Shown here: positions 1 through 11,700 of the stretch, piece by piece
How the letters are laid out: each line of letters begins with the position of its first letter
Position numbering within the stretch: position 1 is the stretch's first letter
Assembly (NCBI GenBank): GCA_029204225.1
Contig: CM055104.1
Coordinates: 38,618,527-38,682,526, forward strand
Length of the DNA: 64,000 nucleotides
DNA from: Diphasiastrum complanatum
Lineage: Eukaryota > Streptophyta > Lycopodiopsida > Lycopodiales > Lycopodiaceae
Direction of reading: 5' to 3'
Program-made: the position numbers and the translations under genes
The notes under the pieces: model-generated
The model's input: only the letters and a program-made list of their open reading frames with translations
Databases searched by the model: none
What the model was told of the DNA's origin: nothing

Positions 1-250
1 TTTGGAGGAGACAATGGATCCTACGAGAAATATGCCATTTAGGTTATTAGTTGCTTCATGATGAAACGCGATCAATGTTGCATTGAAAGATATAGATGGA
101 AGGTTAGCATACCTCTATGCTAGAAGATAGTGGTTGCAATGTTTGTTGTGAAATTTGTAGATCGATGGGCTATTATGTCATTATGCAATTGATATTTAGA
201 CGCGTAAGAATCTGTATGAATAGCATAATGTGATTTACAATCATTGAAGG
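1..250. other. Unassigned sequence left of element A
   Basis: No coding signal is visible. It does not match the corresponding part of the right-hand LTR of element A (about 5240-5480), so the left LTR of A is cut short near 250 and this stretch is either an older neighbour or another insertion. Nothing further can be said from the sequence alone. Confidence 0.4.
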
Positions 251-1080
251 TTACGCGAAGCAAAAGCATTCACGAATAAAATCAGTTCGTCAGGAATTCA
301 GATATGATTGCTGGTCACTACCGGCTATATCATTCCTACAATCCTTCCGAGTGTAGACAGACATTACTGATCTACGTTAACAGATTAATATGGCATTCAA
401 CAAAATCAAACCAATGTGCGGAATTGAATAGACAAGTAAATTAGACACACGAATAGTAACAAACTAATATTCATTCGAGATCATACAATCATTCAGAATA
501 ATATGTGCACAAGAGCTACAATATTATCTATTGATCTTCTGATTTTTCAAGCACTGTGCGACAGATCCACATAGTGCATTGGCATGAGAGAAATACAGTT
601 CTCTCACGAATAATGTCTCGCTTACTAGCAGACTTCTGGATCTACAGATCCTCTTACAAAATTTTCTCGCACACAGACGGACATGTATTCTGTATTTTTT
701 TGTCTTCTTGTCTTGTCTCTTGATATTATGCATCAAACAGAAAGTATATAGTTCGTGAACTTTTTTGTGTCGCGTCGTGTAACTTCTAGATCAGAAAGAT
801 TAAACATCTCTAACTAATCACGAATTACAAGAGTGGCAGATTAGCCACAATCTAGAGTACTTCTGCTGATGTCATAATATCTGATCAAATACTTGTACCC
901 CTTGGTACTTGGTTGATCTTCTTGGCCGTTGGTGGAGCAAGAATGATTTTATGTCGCAAAACAATTTCGTGTCGTGTGTCGTGAAATTGTTCACGAACAA
1001 TTTCGTTTCTTGTGTCTTTTCTGTCAAAATCAAAGTGGAGCGCTAGCAAGGCTTTGGCACTAGAAACATTTTGTTTCTTC

Positions 1081-1610
1081 ATCTCCCTCTCAAAGCATGA
1101 TAGCTTGACGACTCCAAGACTGCTCCTTTGTCTCTCGACTAGACCTTTGTAAAAATGTCAACTACCATCTCCTTTGTTCCAATGAAGGTAGTCTGCAACA
1201 TCTTCTTCCCAATCAGATCCCTTATCAAGTGGTACTTGATCGCAATGTGTTTCGTCCTTGAGTAAAACATAGGGTCTTTTGTCAGATGATTGTAGATGTG
1301 TTGTCCATCTGCAAAACTAGAGGTTCATTCCTCATTTCGCCCAGCTCGTCAAGGAACTGTTTGAGCCAAATTATTTCGTTGGCCATCTTTGTTGCTGCAA
1401 CGTACTCTGCTTCGCAGGATGACTGAGCTACAATGGTCTGCTTCTTGCTGACCTAGAGAATTGCTGCACTTGACGCGATGGTGCATCCTCCTGAGACACT
1501 TTTGCGGTCGTCCTTGAGGGATGCCCAGCTAGCATCACTGTAGGAAAGCATTTGGAACCCTGCATCACGACAATAACACAAACCATAATCTTTTGTTAAT
1601 TAAAGATATT
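1081..1610 (-). pseudogene. Copia A RNase H region (fossil)
   Basis: Minus-strand translation shows the Copia RNase H signature: a stretch reading SCEAEYVAA, then MANEIIWLKQ, then a DNTS motif. These match the same region of other Copia remnants in the window (50020-50410 and 33900-34330). It follows the reverse transcriptase part and lies next to the polypurine tract, as expected for the 3' end of Copia pol. Degraded. Confidence 0.75.
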
Positions 1611-1699
1611 GCAAAATTCGTTTTGCAATCTTCCAATGTGTCGAGCCTGGATTCGTGCAGAATTGGCTCATCCTGAACACGACATAAGCAATGTCAGGA

Positions 1700-2575
1700 C
1701 ATGTGTTATCTACAGGGTACGAAACGATCCTATCAGTTTTCTGTATGGTGTAAACTGCATCAATTCTCTCTCTTCTTCAGTCCTCGAACATTTTTTGTTC
1801 GTCAGTATTGTTCCTACAAGCATTGGAGTATTTGCTCCTTTGCAATTCAGCATCCCAAAATCTTCTAAGATTTTTTGGGTATATCTGGACTGATGAAGGT
1901 ACAATTTACCTCCCTTATAGTCCATGTCAATATGTAATCCAAGGTAACACCTGGATTCTGCCATATCTACAATCTCGAAATGTTTCGAGATATCATTCTT
2001 CACTTCAGCAATCAGCTCCTCACTCTTGTAGAGTATCAGAGTGTCGTCCACATACACAGCCACAATGATGATCTTCCCATTTGTAATTCGTACATAGACA
2101 TTGGAATCAGCTATTAGTGGCTTGAATCCTAAGAATTTAAGGGCTTGATCTTTTTACATCATTGTCTCACTGACTGCTTCATACCATAGATACTCCTATT
2201 GTGCATTTTGCATGCATAATTTGGAAGTGAATTCGAGACATATCCTGTGGGGTTGATCCATGTAGACCTCTTCGTCTAGCTCACCATGCAAGAAGGTTGT
2301 CTTCTCGTCCACATTGTGAATCATGAGGTCATAAGCAGCTACATATGCAAATAGTAAACGTAGGGACGAATGTTTCACGACAGGAGAAATGTCTCAAAAT
2401 AGTCAATATCATGTCTCCAAGCTACAAGTTTTGCCTTATACTTTGAGACATCTCCATCTGGTCCATACTTTAACTTGTATACCCATTTGCATTTTACAGC
2501 CTTTCGCTTATCTGGTAATGGCTGCAACGTCCATACCTGGTTCTTTCTCATGGATTCCATCTCCTCATTCATGAC
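1700..2575 (-). pseudogene. Copia A reverse transcriptase region (fossil)
   Basis: Minus-strand frames carry Copia RT hallmarks: AVYVDDTLIL (catalytic YVDD) near 2060-2030, CYLGLHIDMD downstream, and the upstream part KCKWVYKLKYGPDG near 2500 and FLHGELDEEVYMDQP near 2270. The closest relative in the window is element F (50457-51704). Broken in several places. Confidence 0.85.
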
Positions 2576-2633
2576 TTGGATCCATTTGTCCTTCTCTGGA
2601 CATTCAATTGCCTCCTCGAATGTTTGTGGTTCG

Positions 2634-3992
2634 TCACAGAACTCTTTGAACTATAATGCCTTTGCCTTTGTCTGCTCTGCTAGGCCCAGAATCATTTTGA
2701 TTTACAGGTACTGTAGCAGTAGGTTGTCTCTCGAAACTTTCTTTGTCTGATTTGTCACTCGAATGCGAAGCGACTCGAATATTTTCGTCTTCATGTTCGT
2801 CCTCTGCTCCCTCTATCACAGTTGGCAGATCATAGTATTGTCTTTCAAGAACCTCATAGCTGACAGGATCATCGTTGGCCATCATTCTGCTCTCGTCAAA
2901 TTTGACATCTCTAAAAGTCTTCACAATGTTTGTCTCTAGCATATAGACTTTGTAGTATGACGGATTGTTGTCATATCCTACAAGATATCCATGTTTAGCT
3001 TTCTCATCAAGCTTCTTTTGAAGCTTATCAGGAACATGTGCGTAAGCTGCACAGCCAAAGATACGAATGTGAGTCAGATTGGATTTTCTACCCCACCATA
3101 ATTCATGTGGTGTCGTGTGAGGAACACCAGACTTTCCTATCTTGTTCTGAATATAAGCAACTGTAGCTACTGCTTCAGCCCACAATACTTGGAGCTTTTG
3201 AGTAGGCCATCATGCATATAACAGCCTCCATTAGGGTCATATTCTTTCTTTCTGCAATCTGTGAATGATACTACGATCATTGCAGAAGTCAGTGAAATGA
3301 TTCGAGATGTATTTTCCACCTCGATCTGTTCTGATCTGCTTCACTTTATTACCAGTGCATCTCTCTGTCCAATTCACATACTTTGTGAATTTGTCAAATG
3401 CTTCTAATTTGTTGTGAATAAAGTCGACTCTGACAAATTTACTATAATCATCAGTTAAGGTAATGTAATATTTCAAGCCTCCTACTGAGATCACATTGAA
3501 AGGCCCACAGATGTCAGAATGTACTAACTCTAGAATCTTGGTCGTTTTGTAGGAGCCTTTCACAAGTGGAATGCGTGATATCTTACCCTTCAGACATGCA
3601 TCACAGGTCGTTGAACTGTTCACATTCGAGATGCTCACCCCTGTGATTGCTCCATGATGGCTTGCTTGGTATAGTGCCATTGAGTTCATATGGCATAGTC
3701 TCATGTGCCATAGAGTGTCTCGCGAATCATCATGAGCCTGATGCACTTGGTCTGCAGGTAGGCGTACCTTCAGGTGATACATATTACCTTTTCTTCTACC
3801 TTGGGTGATCAGAGTACTGGTACTTGCATCAACAACATTGCATGCTTCATCTGAGAACGTCACACACATCCCTGCATCAGCTATTCTTGCCATTGATAGC
3901 AAGTCCTGCTGCAGTGTAGGCATGAATAGAACATCTTCGAGTCGTCTATCTCTGCCATTTGTGTTGAGCCATAGTGAACCAATACCATTCAC
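2634..3992 (-). pseudogene. Copia A integrase region (fossil)
   Basis: Two minus-strand stretches cover the Copia GAG-pre-integrase zinc finger (LWHMRLCHMN, then CDACLKGK) and the integrase core (LVHSDICGPF, YITLTDDYSKF, IRTDRGGKY), then the C-terminal part (HELWWGRKSNLTHIRIFGC). Together they define a Copia integrase of ordinary layout. Decayed. Confidence 0.88.
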
Positions 3993-4907
3993 TTGGTGTT
4001 TTGATCCATCTCCAATAACAATAAATCTTGATGGATCTGCACTTCAAAAATTAGACATGATTTGTCTTTATGTAACAAAGTGCGAGGTAGCTCCTGAATC
4101 AAGGAGTACCTCCTGTGTGTTAGGTGTTGACACTGCACAGTTGTAGGCGATCGAATTACCACGATTCGATCTTTCTTCGCCCATTTTCGAGTTCTCTGGC
4201 TCCTCGACATAGGACAAACTATTATTGTTTTCCTGTCTGCTTTGAGCTTATTTGTTCCTTGGGTTCAAGCGGCAGTCCATGGCTGCATAACCCTTCTTGT
4301 GGCAGTGGATACACTCAATTTTCGGATTGAGCCAACATGAATCGACAGTGTGTCCTTCGCGTTTGCATCTCACGCAGGTCTTCTTGTCTCCACTTTGTTG
4401 TTTCGACCTTTCTTTCTTCTTCCATTTGTCTTTACTGGTTCCTTCAGCTCGCTGATCACAATCCTGCTTTCGATCTGACTCCCTCTAAGGCTTGAATTGT
4501 TTCTTTGTCTTCTCTTTGTTGTTGTAGATGGCTTGGTGAGAAGCATCCTTGTGATCAAGATGCTCTCGAGCCTCGACTTCCTCTCAAATCTCGACAATTG
4601 CCCACTGCAGGTTTGTCAGCTGATATTCAAGCATCATCATCTGACTGCATGATTTCGTCTGAAATCTTGTGAGTAGTGTATCCCACATCTCTTTTGCTTT
4701 AGAGAGTGTAGCTAGGTCAAGAGTCAGGCTATCCTCGATGGATGATGATAACAAAGCTACTACCTTGTCATTCTTCTCCCTCATTTCGTGTAGCTCCTTG
4801 TCTGTTGTTGTAGGCATCTCCTCCGTGCCATCTACCCAGGGGTATAATCCTTCTCCCTTTAGTATCAACGAGGTCTTTACTTTTCTGACAAATCCAGAAC
4901 TATACAA
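3990..4907 (-). pseudogene. Copia A gag and protease region (fossil)
   Basis: The minus strand carries the start of a Copia gag at the 4907 end (FVRKVKTSLILKGEGL, then EMWDTLLTRFQTKS), a basic linker, a zinc-knuckle area near 4260-4330 and a protease area near 4130-4000. Gag of element F (52784-53485) and of fragment G (49600 onward) belong to the same family. Broken. Confidence 0.8.
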
Positions 4908-5057
4908 ATCTTGGATTGTATGCTACTTATTGAAGCCATTGCTCTTGAATTGTGTTTTCACTTGTTAATGGTTGTTTGTTTGAATGCTTAGCCTCTTGGA
5001 TCTGATAGCTTTTCGGCTATGTCAGACTGTGACAAAAGTTGGCTCTGATACCACTGA

Positions 5058-6309
5058 TGCCAAAAAAATTGCACTCAGGAAATGCAAATTCCAGCTAGAA
5101 CTCTGGTGACAAATTGATAAAAGGTCTTGAACGATTCGCGAAACTCGCACTATTTTTGTTCGAGAATAATTTGTGTTGGATCAATCAGGCTCTGTAACAC
5201 AACGAAACGAAACGAGACAAAATCTAGATGAAAACGAAATGAAGTGAAACTCAAATGAGCTCTGACATTAATTCATGTTGAAAGCATAGAGATCGCGAAA
5301 CGAAATGAAACTAGACGAAACAGAAGAATTCACGAAAAAGATCAATCAGGCTCTATAATGAGACGAGACGAAACGAAACGAAACAAGCCGAAATGAAACG
5401 AAACTTAAGTGAGCTCTGAAATTGATTTACGCTTATAGCCAAGTGATCGCAAAACGAAATGAAACGAAATGAAATGAAATGAAGCGAAGCGAAAGCATTT
5501 GGAATAAAATCAGTTTGTCAGAAATTCAGATATGATTGCTGGTCACTGTCGGCTATATCATTCCTACAATCCTTTAGAGTGTAGACAGACACTGCTAATC
5601 TACGTTAATAGATTAATATAGCATTCAACAAAATCAAACCAATGTGTGGAACTGAATAAACAAGTGAATTAGATACACGAATAGTAGCAGACTAATATTC
5701 ATTCGAGATCATACAATCATTCAGAATAATATGTGCACAATAGCTACAATATTATATATTGATCTTCTGATTCTTCAAGCACTGTGCAACAGATCCACAC
5801 AGTGCATTGGCGTGAGAGAAATACGGTTCTCTCACGAATAATGTCTCGCTTACTAGCGGACTTCTAGAGCTACAGATCCTCTTACAAAATTGTCTCGCAC
5901 ACAGACGGACATGTATTTTGTATTTTTTTCGTCTTCTTGTCTTGTCTCTTGGTATTATGCATCAAACAAAAAGTATATAGTTCGCAAACTTTTTTGTGTC
6001 GCGTCGTGTAACTTCCATATCAGAAAGATTAAACATCTCTAACTAATCACGATTTACAAGGGTGGTGGATTAGCCACGATCTAGAGTACTTCTGTTGATG
6101 TCATGATATCTGATCAAATACTTGTACCCTTGGTACTTGGCTAATCTTCTTGGCCGTTCGTGGAGCAAGAATGATTTTGTGTCGCGAAACAATTTCGTGT
6201 CGTGTGTCGTGAAATTGTTCGCGAACAATTTCATTTCTTGTGTCTTTTCTGTCAAAATCAGAGTGGAGAGCTACCAAGGCTTTGTCACTAGAAACATTTT
6301 GTTTCTTCA
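5058..6309 (-). repeat. Copia A 5' LTR (right copy)
   Basis: The LTR adjoins the minus-strand primer site (5041-5053 reads GGCTCTGATACCA) and ends with TTCTTCA at 6309. It contains a stretch rich in GAAAC/GAAAT words (about 5205-5490) and a perfect 22-bp palindrome at 6211-6232. Its distal 830 bp match the left LTR. Confidence 0.85.
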
Positions 6310-8912
6310 GTCAAAATATGACATATGAAGCACCAAGTTTCTGTTCGATGTATTGATCAGACTCAAATTCCACCCTATGATCTAAATCAACGATCCTACT
6401 TATTGATAACAGATTTGAAGAGAGTTAAGATACATACAAAACATTTGATAGCAGTTTGGATTCATCGTGTTGGAATTTCAATCTTACAGTTGAAAATATT
6501 CACGATGACTGCTCATATATTGAGTAGCTCCAAAATCCAGAAACCAAGAATTATCCAATAGTACTTTTCAGTTTTTGATCATAAATGCTCCTTCATCCAT
6601 GTCGATGTCGGGAGGTGCTGTGACTACATTCGCCTATTTATTTGGTTGCTTACTGGCATTATTTGCTTTGAGAACTCTGTAATCCTGGATCTATGATTAG
6701 TGCGCTTGCAATACTTACTGAACATCTTCTTCTTCGACTATGGATTTGATAATTGTTCTTGACTTTTAAGTCGGCTTCTAATTTGATGCAGATTGCTTAG
6801 AGCTTTTCTACTTTTGTCGTTCTGAGCCTTTGTTGGCATATAGAGCATGAGATGATGAAGTCGACGAAACATCTTGATTTCTTCGATTATCTTCCTACAA
6901 CAACATAGTGATAACTCTGGTAAGAGTTAAATCTGAGTGTGTCAATATAATCATCACCCAGTTTTCATATGTAGAGGGCAAGCTTGAAAGCAATGTCATG
7001 ATTGCATCTTGATCATCTATAATTGATCCGACAGCAGCCATATGTTGCAAGAGATTCTTAAACTAGTTAACATAATTCTGAAGTGAATTACCATTAGACA
7101 TCTTGAGAGTGAAGAATTTTCTTCGTGAATATAACTTAGAAGTTACATCCTTCACATTATATAGCGAGCTCATGATGTCCCATACTTCTTTTGAAGTTTG
7201 AGCTTCAGATATGTGGCCAATCTGAGTGTCTGATATATTGAGAATAATAAGCGCAAAAGCTTTACCATCCTTTTCCATTTTGAGTCTTTAGTGTCATCTA
7301 CAGGCTTCACTTTGATACATGTGACAACATCCCACAACTCGTTGGCGATTAGCAAGGTCTTCATCTTAAATTTCCACAAGTAGTAACTGGATCCATTTAG
7401 CTTGTCTACGTTAAGACGACTACTCTGAGAATCCATCTGGAGCTTTAGTCTGTCGATTAATCGATGACGTTAAGAGAGAGATACCATGATGCGCTACAAT
7501 TGGAAATCAATTATATGATACTAAAATTTGATACTACAAATTGAAGAATATGAGGTCAATTTGATATCACAAAATATCAAGTATTAGAGGTCTGATATAA
7601 CAAATCGCTCTAATATCATGAAGGTACGCTCTGATATTATATATTGGAGCTCTGATACCAAGCTTACATCTCTGATACCATGTTGGAAAGAGGTGATAAT
7701 GCAATAACGACAAGTCAAAGACAATAAACGACTTATTAGACACAACGGAATGGAACCTACTTTTCTAATGCATGACTATGCCTACCAATATTGAACAAAA
7801 CATAATGACATAAGTCACATTTAGTCTTATAGTAACTAGCTTTGAAATTGTTAGTACTACAATGATTACGTAGCCAACAATGTATTGAATAATCAGACAA
7901 AAGCAATATGAGATTATCAGTTACAAAAACAATCACAAAGATGCATACATTATGACATGATGTTGAACGCAATAAAGGATAGATTGATTCAGCATGGAAC
8001 ATATGATGATGAAGACAAGAGAATTGTGGATAGAAACTGCGTGCTCGAAGCTATCTCTGAACAACTCATATCTTTGTCTGAATTGCACTTCCGCTGATAA
8101 GCAGTAAGCGCTTATAGCAAAACTCTAAATGAACTCTAAAGAACTGAGCTAGAATGCTCAAGAGTGTTCAAGCTTGAAAGCTTGAGAGAGCTGCTACTTG
8201 ATTCAATTGAATTACTTGAATTAAACTGATAGATATATGACCAGCTATTTATACTAAGCAAATGCGACAATGTCCAGTAGTAAGACAAATAATTAGGTCG
8301 TAGATCATAATGGTCAGTGGGACATAGTGAGTTGGCATCCAGTTAGTATTTCTTGGAAATTGAGTGATTTTTGAATATTTTTGCAGATTGTGTAGAAACA
8401 TGCATAAAACTGTAGAGCTGGATAATGTAGTGGATGAAGATTAAAAACGATTAGTCGATAATCAAGAGAATAATCCAACATGTAGGATGGCTCTAGTAAA
8501 TTAAGTAGATTCAATCTTGTGTTGTCAAGTACTGATCATTGATATGCAATCATCAACAAATCAATCAAGTGAATCTATAATAAGGTATAATTGAAGGCAA
8601 AATATAGGAAGTAACAATTAAGCGACTGAATCTCCGTATTTTTGCGCCTCACAGACTCGCGCATTGCTTCACACTCATGTACTCTATTTTTTATTAATCA
8701 AAGAATGCAGTTTTGTCCAACTAATGATTTGTTCATTTGCGCATTATTACAGATTGTATTCTCATCTTGATTATTGTTGCTACGCTGACACACTTCCGAT
8801 CCACAACTCGTTTGTTCTATTCTTCCGGTATTAGTATCTCGATCTAGATTTCGATTCTGGATGTCTATTTCTGAATCGATTCTAATTTAGATTGAGATAC
8901 TAATTTTCAACA
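6310..8912 (-). mobile_element. Copia element B fragment (decayed)
   Basis: A minus-strand Copia remnant. The LTR is 7681-8912 (TG...CA ends: TGTTGGAAAG and TTTTCAACA). A primer site complementary to tRNA-Met (tctgatacca, 7671-7680) touches it, followed in minus sense by a leader and gag (7436 to about 7063, beginning MDSQSSRLNVDKLNG with SSYYLWKFKMK). Gag-like sequence fades towards 6600, and element A's right LTR starts at 6309. No second LTR is in view, so B is truncated, probably by A. Several breaks. Confidence 0.75.
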
Positions 8913-9153
8913 ATATATCAGAATGCGTGTTTTTTATACACCGCCATTTTTTCGACATGATATTAGAGCCGATGGTTCAATAATTTGCATTTCCATGCAG
9001 GTCGTCAGTCTTGTTTGTACCAAAGACATTGTTTTGAAATTGCACTACTTATAGTATTTCGATATTGTTGTTTCTACTAGCGATCTCGCTCTCTTCACCA
9101 GAATGGATCCATCTTTCGGTTGATCTCTGATTGACAAAATCGATGGAGAGAAC
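8913..9153 (+). mobile_element. Copia leader fragment (plus strand)
   Basis: A short plus-strand piece with a variant primer site TGATATTAGAGCC at 8958-8970, directly after an LTR-like CA end, then a leader and the first codons of a Copia gag at 9102 (MDPSF, then KIDGEN). It stops where the LTR of element C begins at 9154, so it is the left flank of that insertion. Confidence 0.5.
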
Positions 9154-9806
9154 TGTGAGAGATTTCAACTAGTTTAGTCTAGTTTAGTCACATTTTGGTA
9201 AATTGTCAATAAGAGGCCAAAACTCATTTTAGACTTAGAGATAAACTTTTTGAAGTTATATTAGTTTAAAATACATTCAATAAACACTTTGGAAAGTGTG
9301 GAAAAGTTGGTAGTCGAGTTTGAGAGAGATTCAAATTTGAACTTTGGGTACATTGAATCTAGACCCAAAAATAGTAGGGTTTACATTTTGGAGGGAAAGC
9401 CAAGTGGCCAAATAGGGTTTGGAAACTCTATAAAAGGATGTAACTCGTGGAGAGACACATCTTCTCTCTTCTATCTCTCATTTCATCATTATACATGGTT
9501 CTCTTTGGGTTCTACTACTCATTGGTGCACTATCTTGGTGTTATCTTGCAATTCTATGTGTAGAATGATCATTTATTGCTATTTTTGGTTCCACACTTGT
9601 GAAATATAGTAGGGTGCTGTAATTGTACGGACATCAAACATATTTTATGTTTTGGTTCATGTTTGATCAATATCTCTTAGAGTTTGCATCTCATTTTGTA
9701 TGTAGATGCTGATTTTTCTACATTGGCAAGATTGTTGGTTTGCTCCTTATTGTAACCAAAGATTTGGGACATGGATTTGATCTTGAATGATCTGAAATCC
9801 TTCACA
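9154..9806 (+). repeat. Copia C 5' LTR
   Basis: Begins TGTGAGAGATTTCAAC and ends CCTTCACA directly before the primer site. The minus-strand copy at 47693-48411 aligns along its length. The TATA-like box at about 9429 and the pyrimidine-rich run after it (9460-9490) mark the expected promoter and transcript start; in the 48-kb copy the corresponding place holds a 90-bp AG tract. Confidence 0.8.
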
Positions 9807-10407
9807 TGGTATCAGAGCTCTTGTGTTTCAGGTTATGAAAGGATCAGCCACATTTATCAAAGATTTGGAGGAGTTACCAATGCTAGAGCATGCTAGATTG
9901 ATCTCTACTCAAAATTCAGCATTTTTGCATGTGTAGAATTGATCTTTTGTAGGTCAAAACTCAATATAGCGTTATATACTTGATCAATTCTGATTTCACA
10001 CTTGGATTACTGGAATTAGATGATTTTTGGTGCATTAGGAAGGTCTCATTGGAGTATACAAGAAGATATACCAAGTTTCTAGGAATTGCATGTAGAATTT
10101 GAGATATTCAATTTTTTGTGATTTTGTCAAAACCCTAATTTTGATTGGATCTCTAGTTTGTGAGGTTACTAAACTTCATTTGAGTGTGTTTCAATCTTAG
10201 GAGGTGGCAAGAATCATTATATTGAGGATAGATCATAGGTTGATCAAGATTTCACTATTCTATGTGTTGATTTTCTAGTTAGAAGTGCTAGAAGAGATTT
10301 GAGAGGTTCCATATCTTTGTGATTTCTTCTTGAGTTCATTTTTTGACATTCAAGAGAGTGATTTGTGCATTGGAACAGGTTGAAAGAGAAGATCAGGTCA
10401 CTTCAAC

Positions 10408-11085
10408 ATGGCTACAAGTGGTGGATTTATGTTGGAGAGCAATGATAGGCTTACCTCAATCAACTATTCTACTTGGAAGGTGAGGATGGAGTCCTTATTG
10501 GAGATGAATGAGTTGATGGAGATTGTTGCAGGTGTGGAGGAGAGACCTCAAGCACCTCAAGATCAAGTGAGGTATGACAAGAGAGCAAAGAAATCTCTAC
10601 ACATGATCAAGTTGAATGTTACCAATGAACTTCTCAAGGAATTTGGTAAGTGCACATCATCTTTGGAGGCTTGGGAAGCTTTGAAGAAGCTTTATGAATC
10701 CAAGTCTACATCAAGAGTGCTTACTATTAGGAGGCAAATCTTTCAAAGTTTGCAAAAGAAGGAAGAGAGTACTCATGCTTTTGTTTTGAGGGTTAAAGCA
10801 TTCAATGATGAGTTAGCATGTATTGATGAAAGCATTAAGGAGGTAGAAGTTGTTCAAGTTATACTTAATGGCTTGTTGGATGATCATGCTAATCTTGTTC
10901 AAAGTTTTGCTATTCAAAAGACTTTGCCAAGTATTGTGGATTTGCAAGAGATCTTGGTGAATGAGGAATATAGGCTTCAATCAAGAGGAGGTGGATCTAC
11001 ATTGACATCTCATTATGAAGAGGATGCTATGTTCATCAAAGGCAAGTTTGAGGGCAAAGGCAAAGAAAGGACAAGATCAAGGTGA
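10408..11085 (+). pseudogene. Copia C gag (fossil element)
   Basis: A long open stretch of 225 codons beginning MATSGGFMLESNDRL with the Copia gag (UBN2-like) pattern: NYSTWKVRMESLL, a middle part with LEAWEALKKLYES and RRQIFQSLQ, and VQVILNGLLDDHANLVQ near the end. It is followed in an overlapping frame by the zinc knuckle. A very similar copy lies at 58065-58721. Start chosen at the ATG 590 bp after the primer site. Confidence 0.85.
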
Positions 11086-11700
11086 TACTTCCTCTTTTGG
11101 CAAAAAGAAAGATAAGTCTAAGTTGAAATGCTTTTATTGTGGAATCAAAGGACATTTTTCAGATGAATGTTTGAAGAAGCAAAGAGATGAAGGTAGCAAG
11201 CAAATCAACTTTACTACTAATGATGAGGATCTAGGTGGTGATTCTCTTTTGATGTGTTCTTCAAGTCCAATATCAAGTGAGGGTACAAAGATTCATGGTG
11301 GATTGATAGTGGAGCTAGCTCACACATGACTAGTCACAAGGAGTTCTTTACTTCTTTGGTCACTTATGATGGAGCCAAGAAAGCAATTCACATGGCCAAT
11401 GGTGGTGAGTGTGTGATCGAAGGTATTGGTTCAATTCCTATTTGTCTCTCTACTAATAGGAAAGCAAGACTTGATGGTGTTCTTTATATTCCTTCACTTT
11501 CAAAGAATTTGCTAAGTGTTGGTCAAATGATGAAGAAAGGATACATGGTAAAATTTGGTGGTGATGCTTGTTTCATTACAAAGGAAGAAATCTTGGTTGC
11601 TAGGGGCAATAGACAAGGTAGACATTTCAAGCTTGATGCTTTTGTTGTGGCTAACAAAAAGGATGGAATGGAAAAGGAAATTGGTCTCAACTTTCCAAAG
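11015..11700 (+). pseudogene. Copia C zinc knuckle, protease and pre-integrase region (fossil)
   Basis: The zinc knuckle CFYCGIKGHFSDEC fits CX2CX4HX4C. It is followed by a protease start of the WWIDSGASSH type near 11300, then IPSLSKNLLSVGQMM and GRHFKLDAF, which are typical of the Copia protease to GAG-pre-integrase interval. The element is broken around here. Confidence 0.8.

Larger units (their letters stand above)
250..6309 (-). mobile_element. Copia LTR retrotransposon A (decayed)
   Basis: A Ty1/Copia fossil on the minus strand. Left LTR is about 250-1080 (incomplete), internal region 1081-5057, right LTR 5058-6309. The LTRs share long blocks (roughly 90% identical by eye, for example 258-1080 against 5482-6309). 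The minus-strand LTR begins TGAAGAAAC. A polypurine tract (TTTGAGAGGGAGA in minus sense) lies just inside the left LTR, and a primer site TGGTATCAGAGCC lies beside the right LTR. Read in minus sense the order is gag, protease, integrase, reverse transcriptase, RNase H, which is Copia order. The coding region is broken in roughly half a dozen places or more. LTR divergence suggests an old insertion. Confidence 0.9.
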
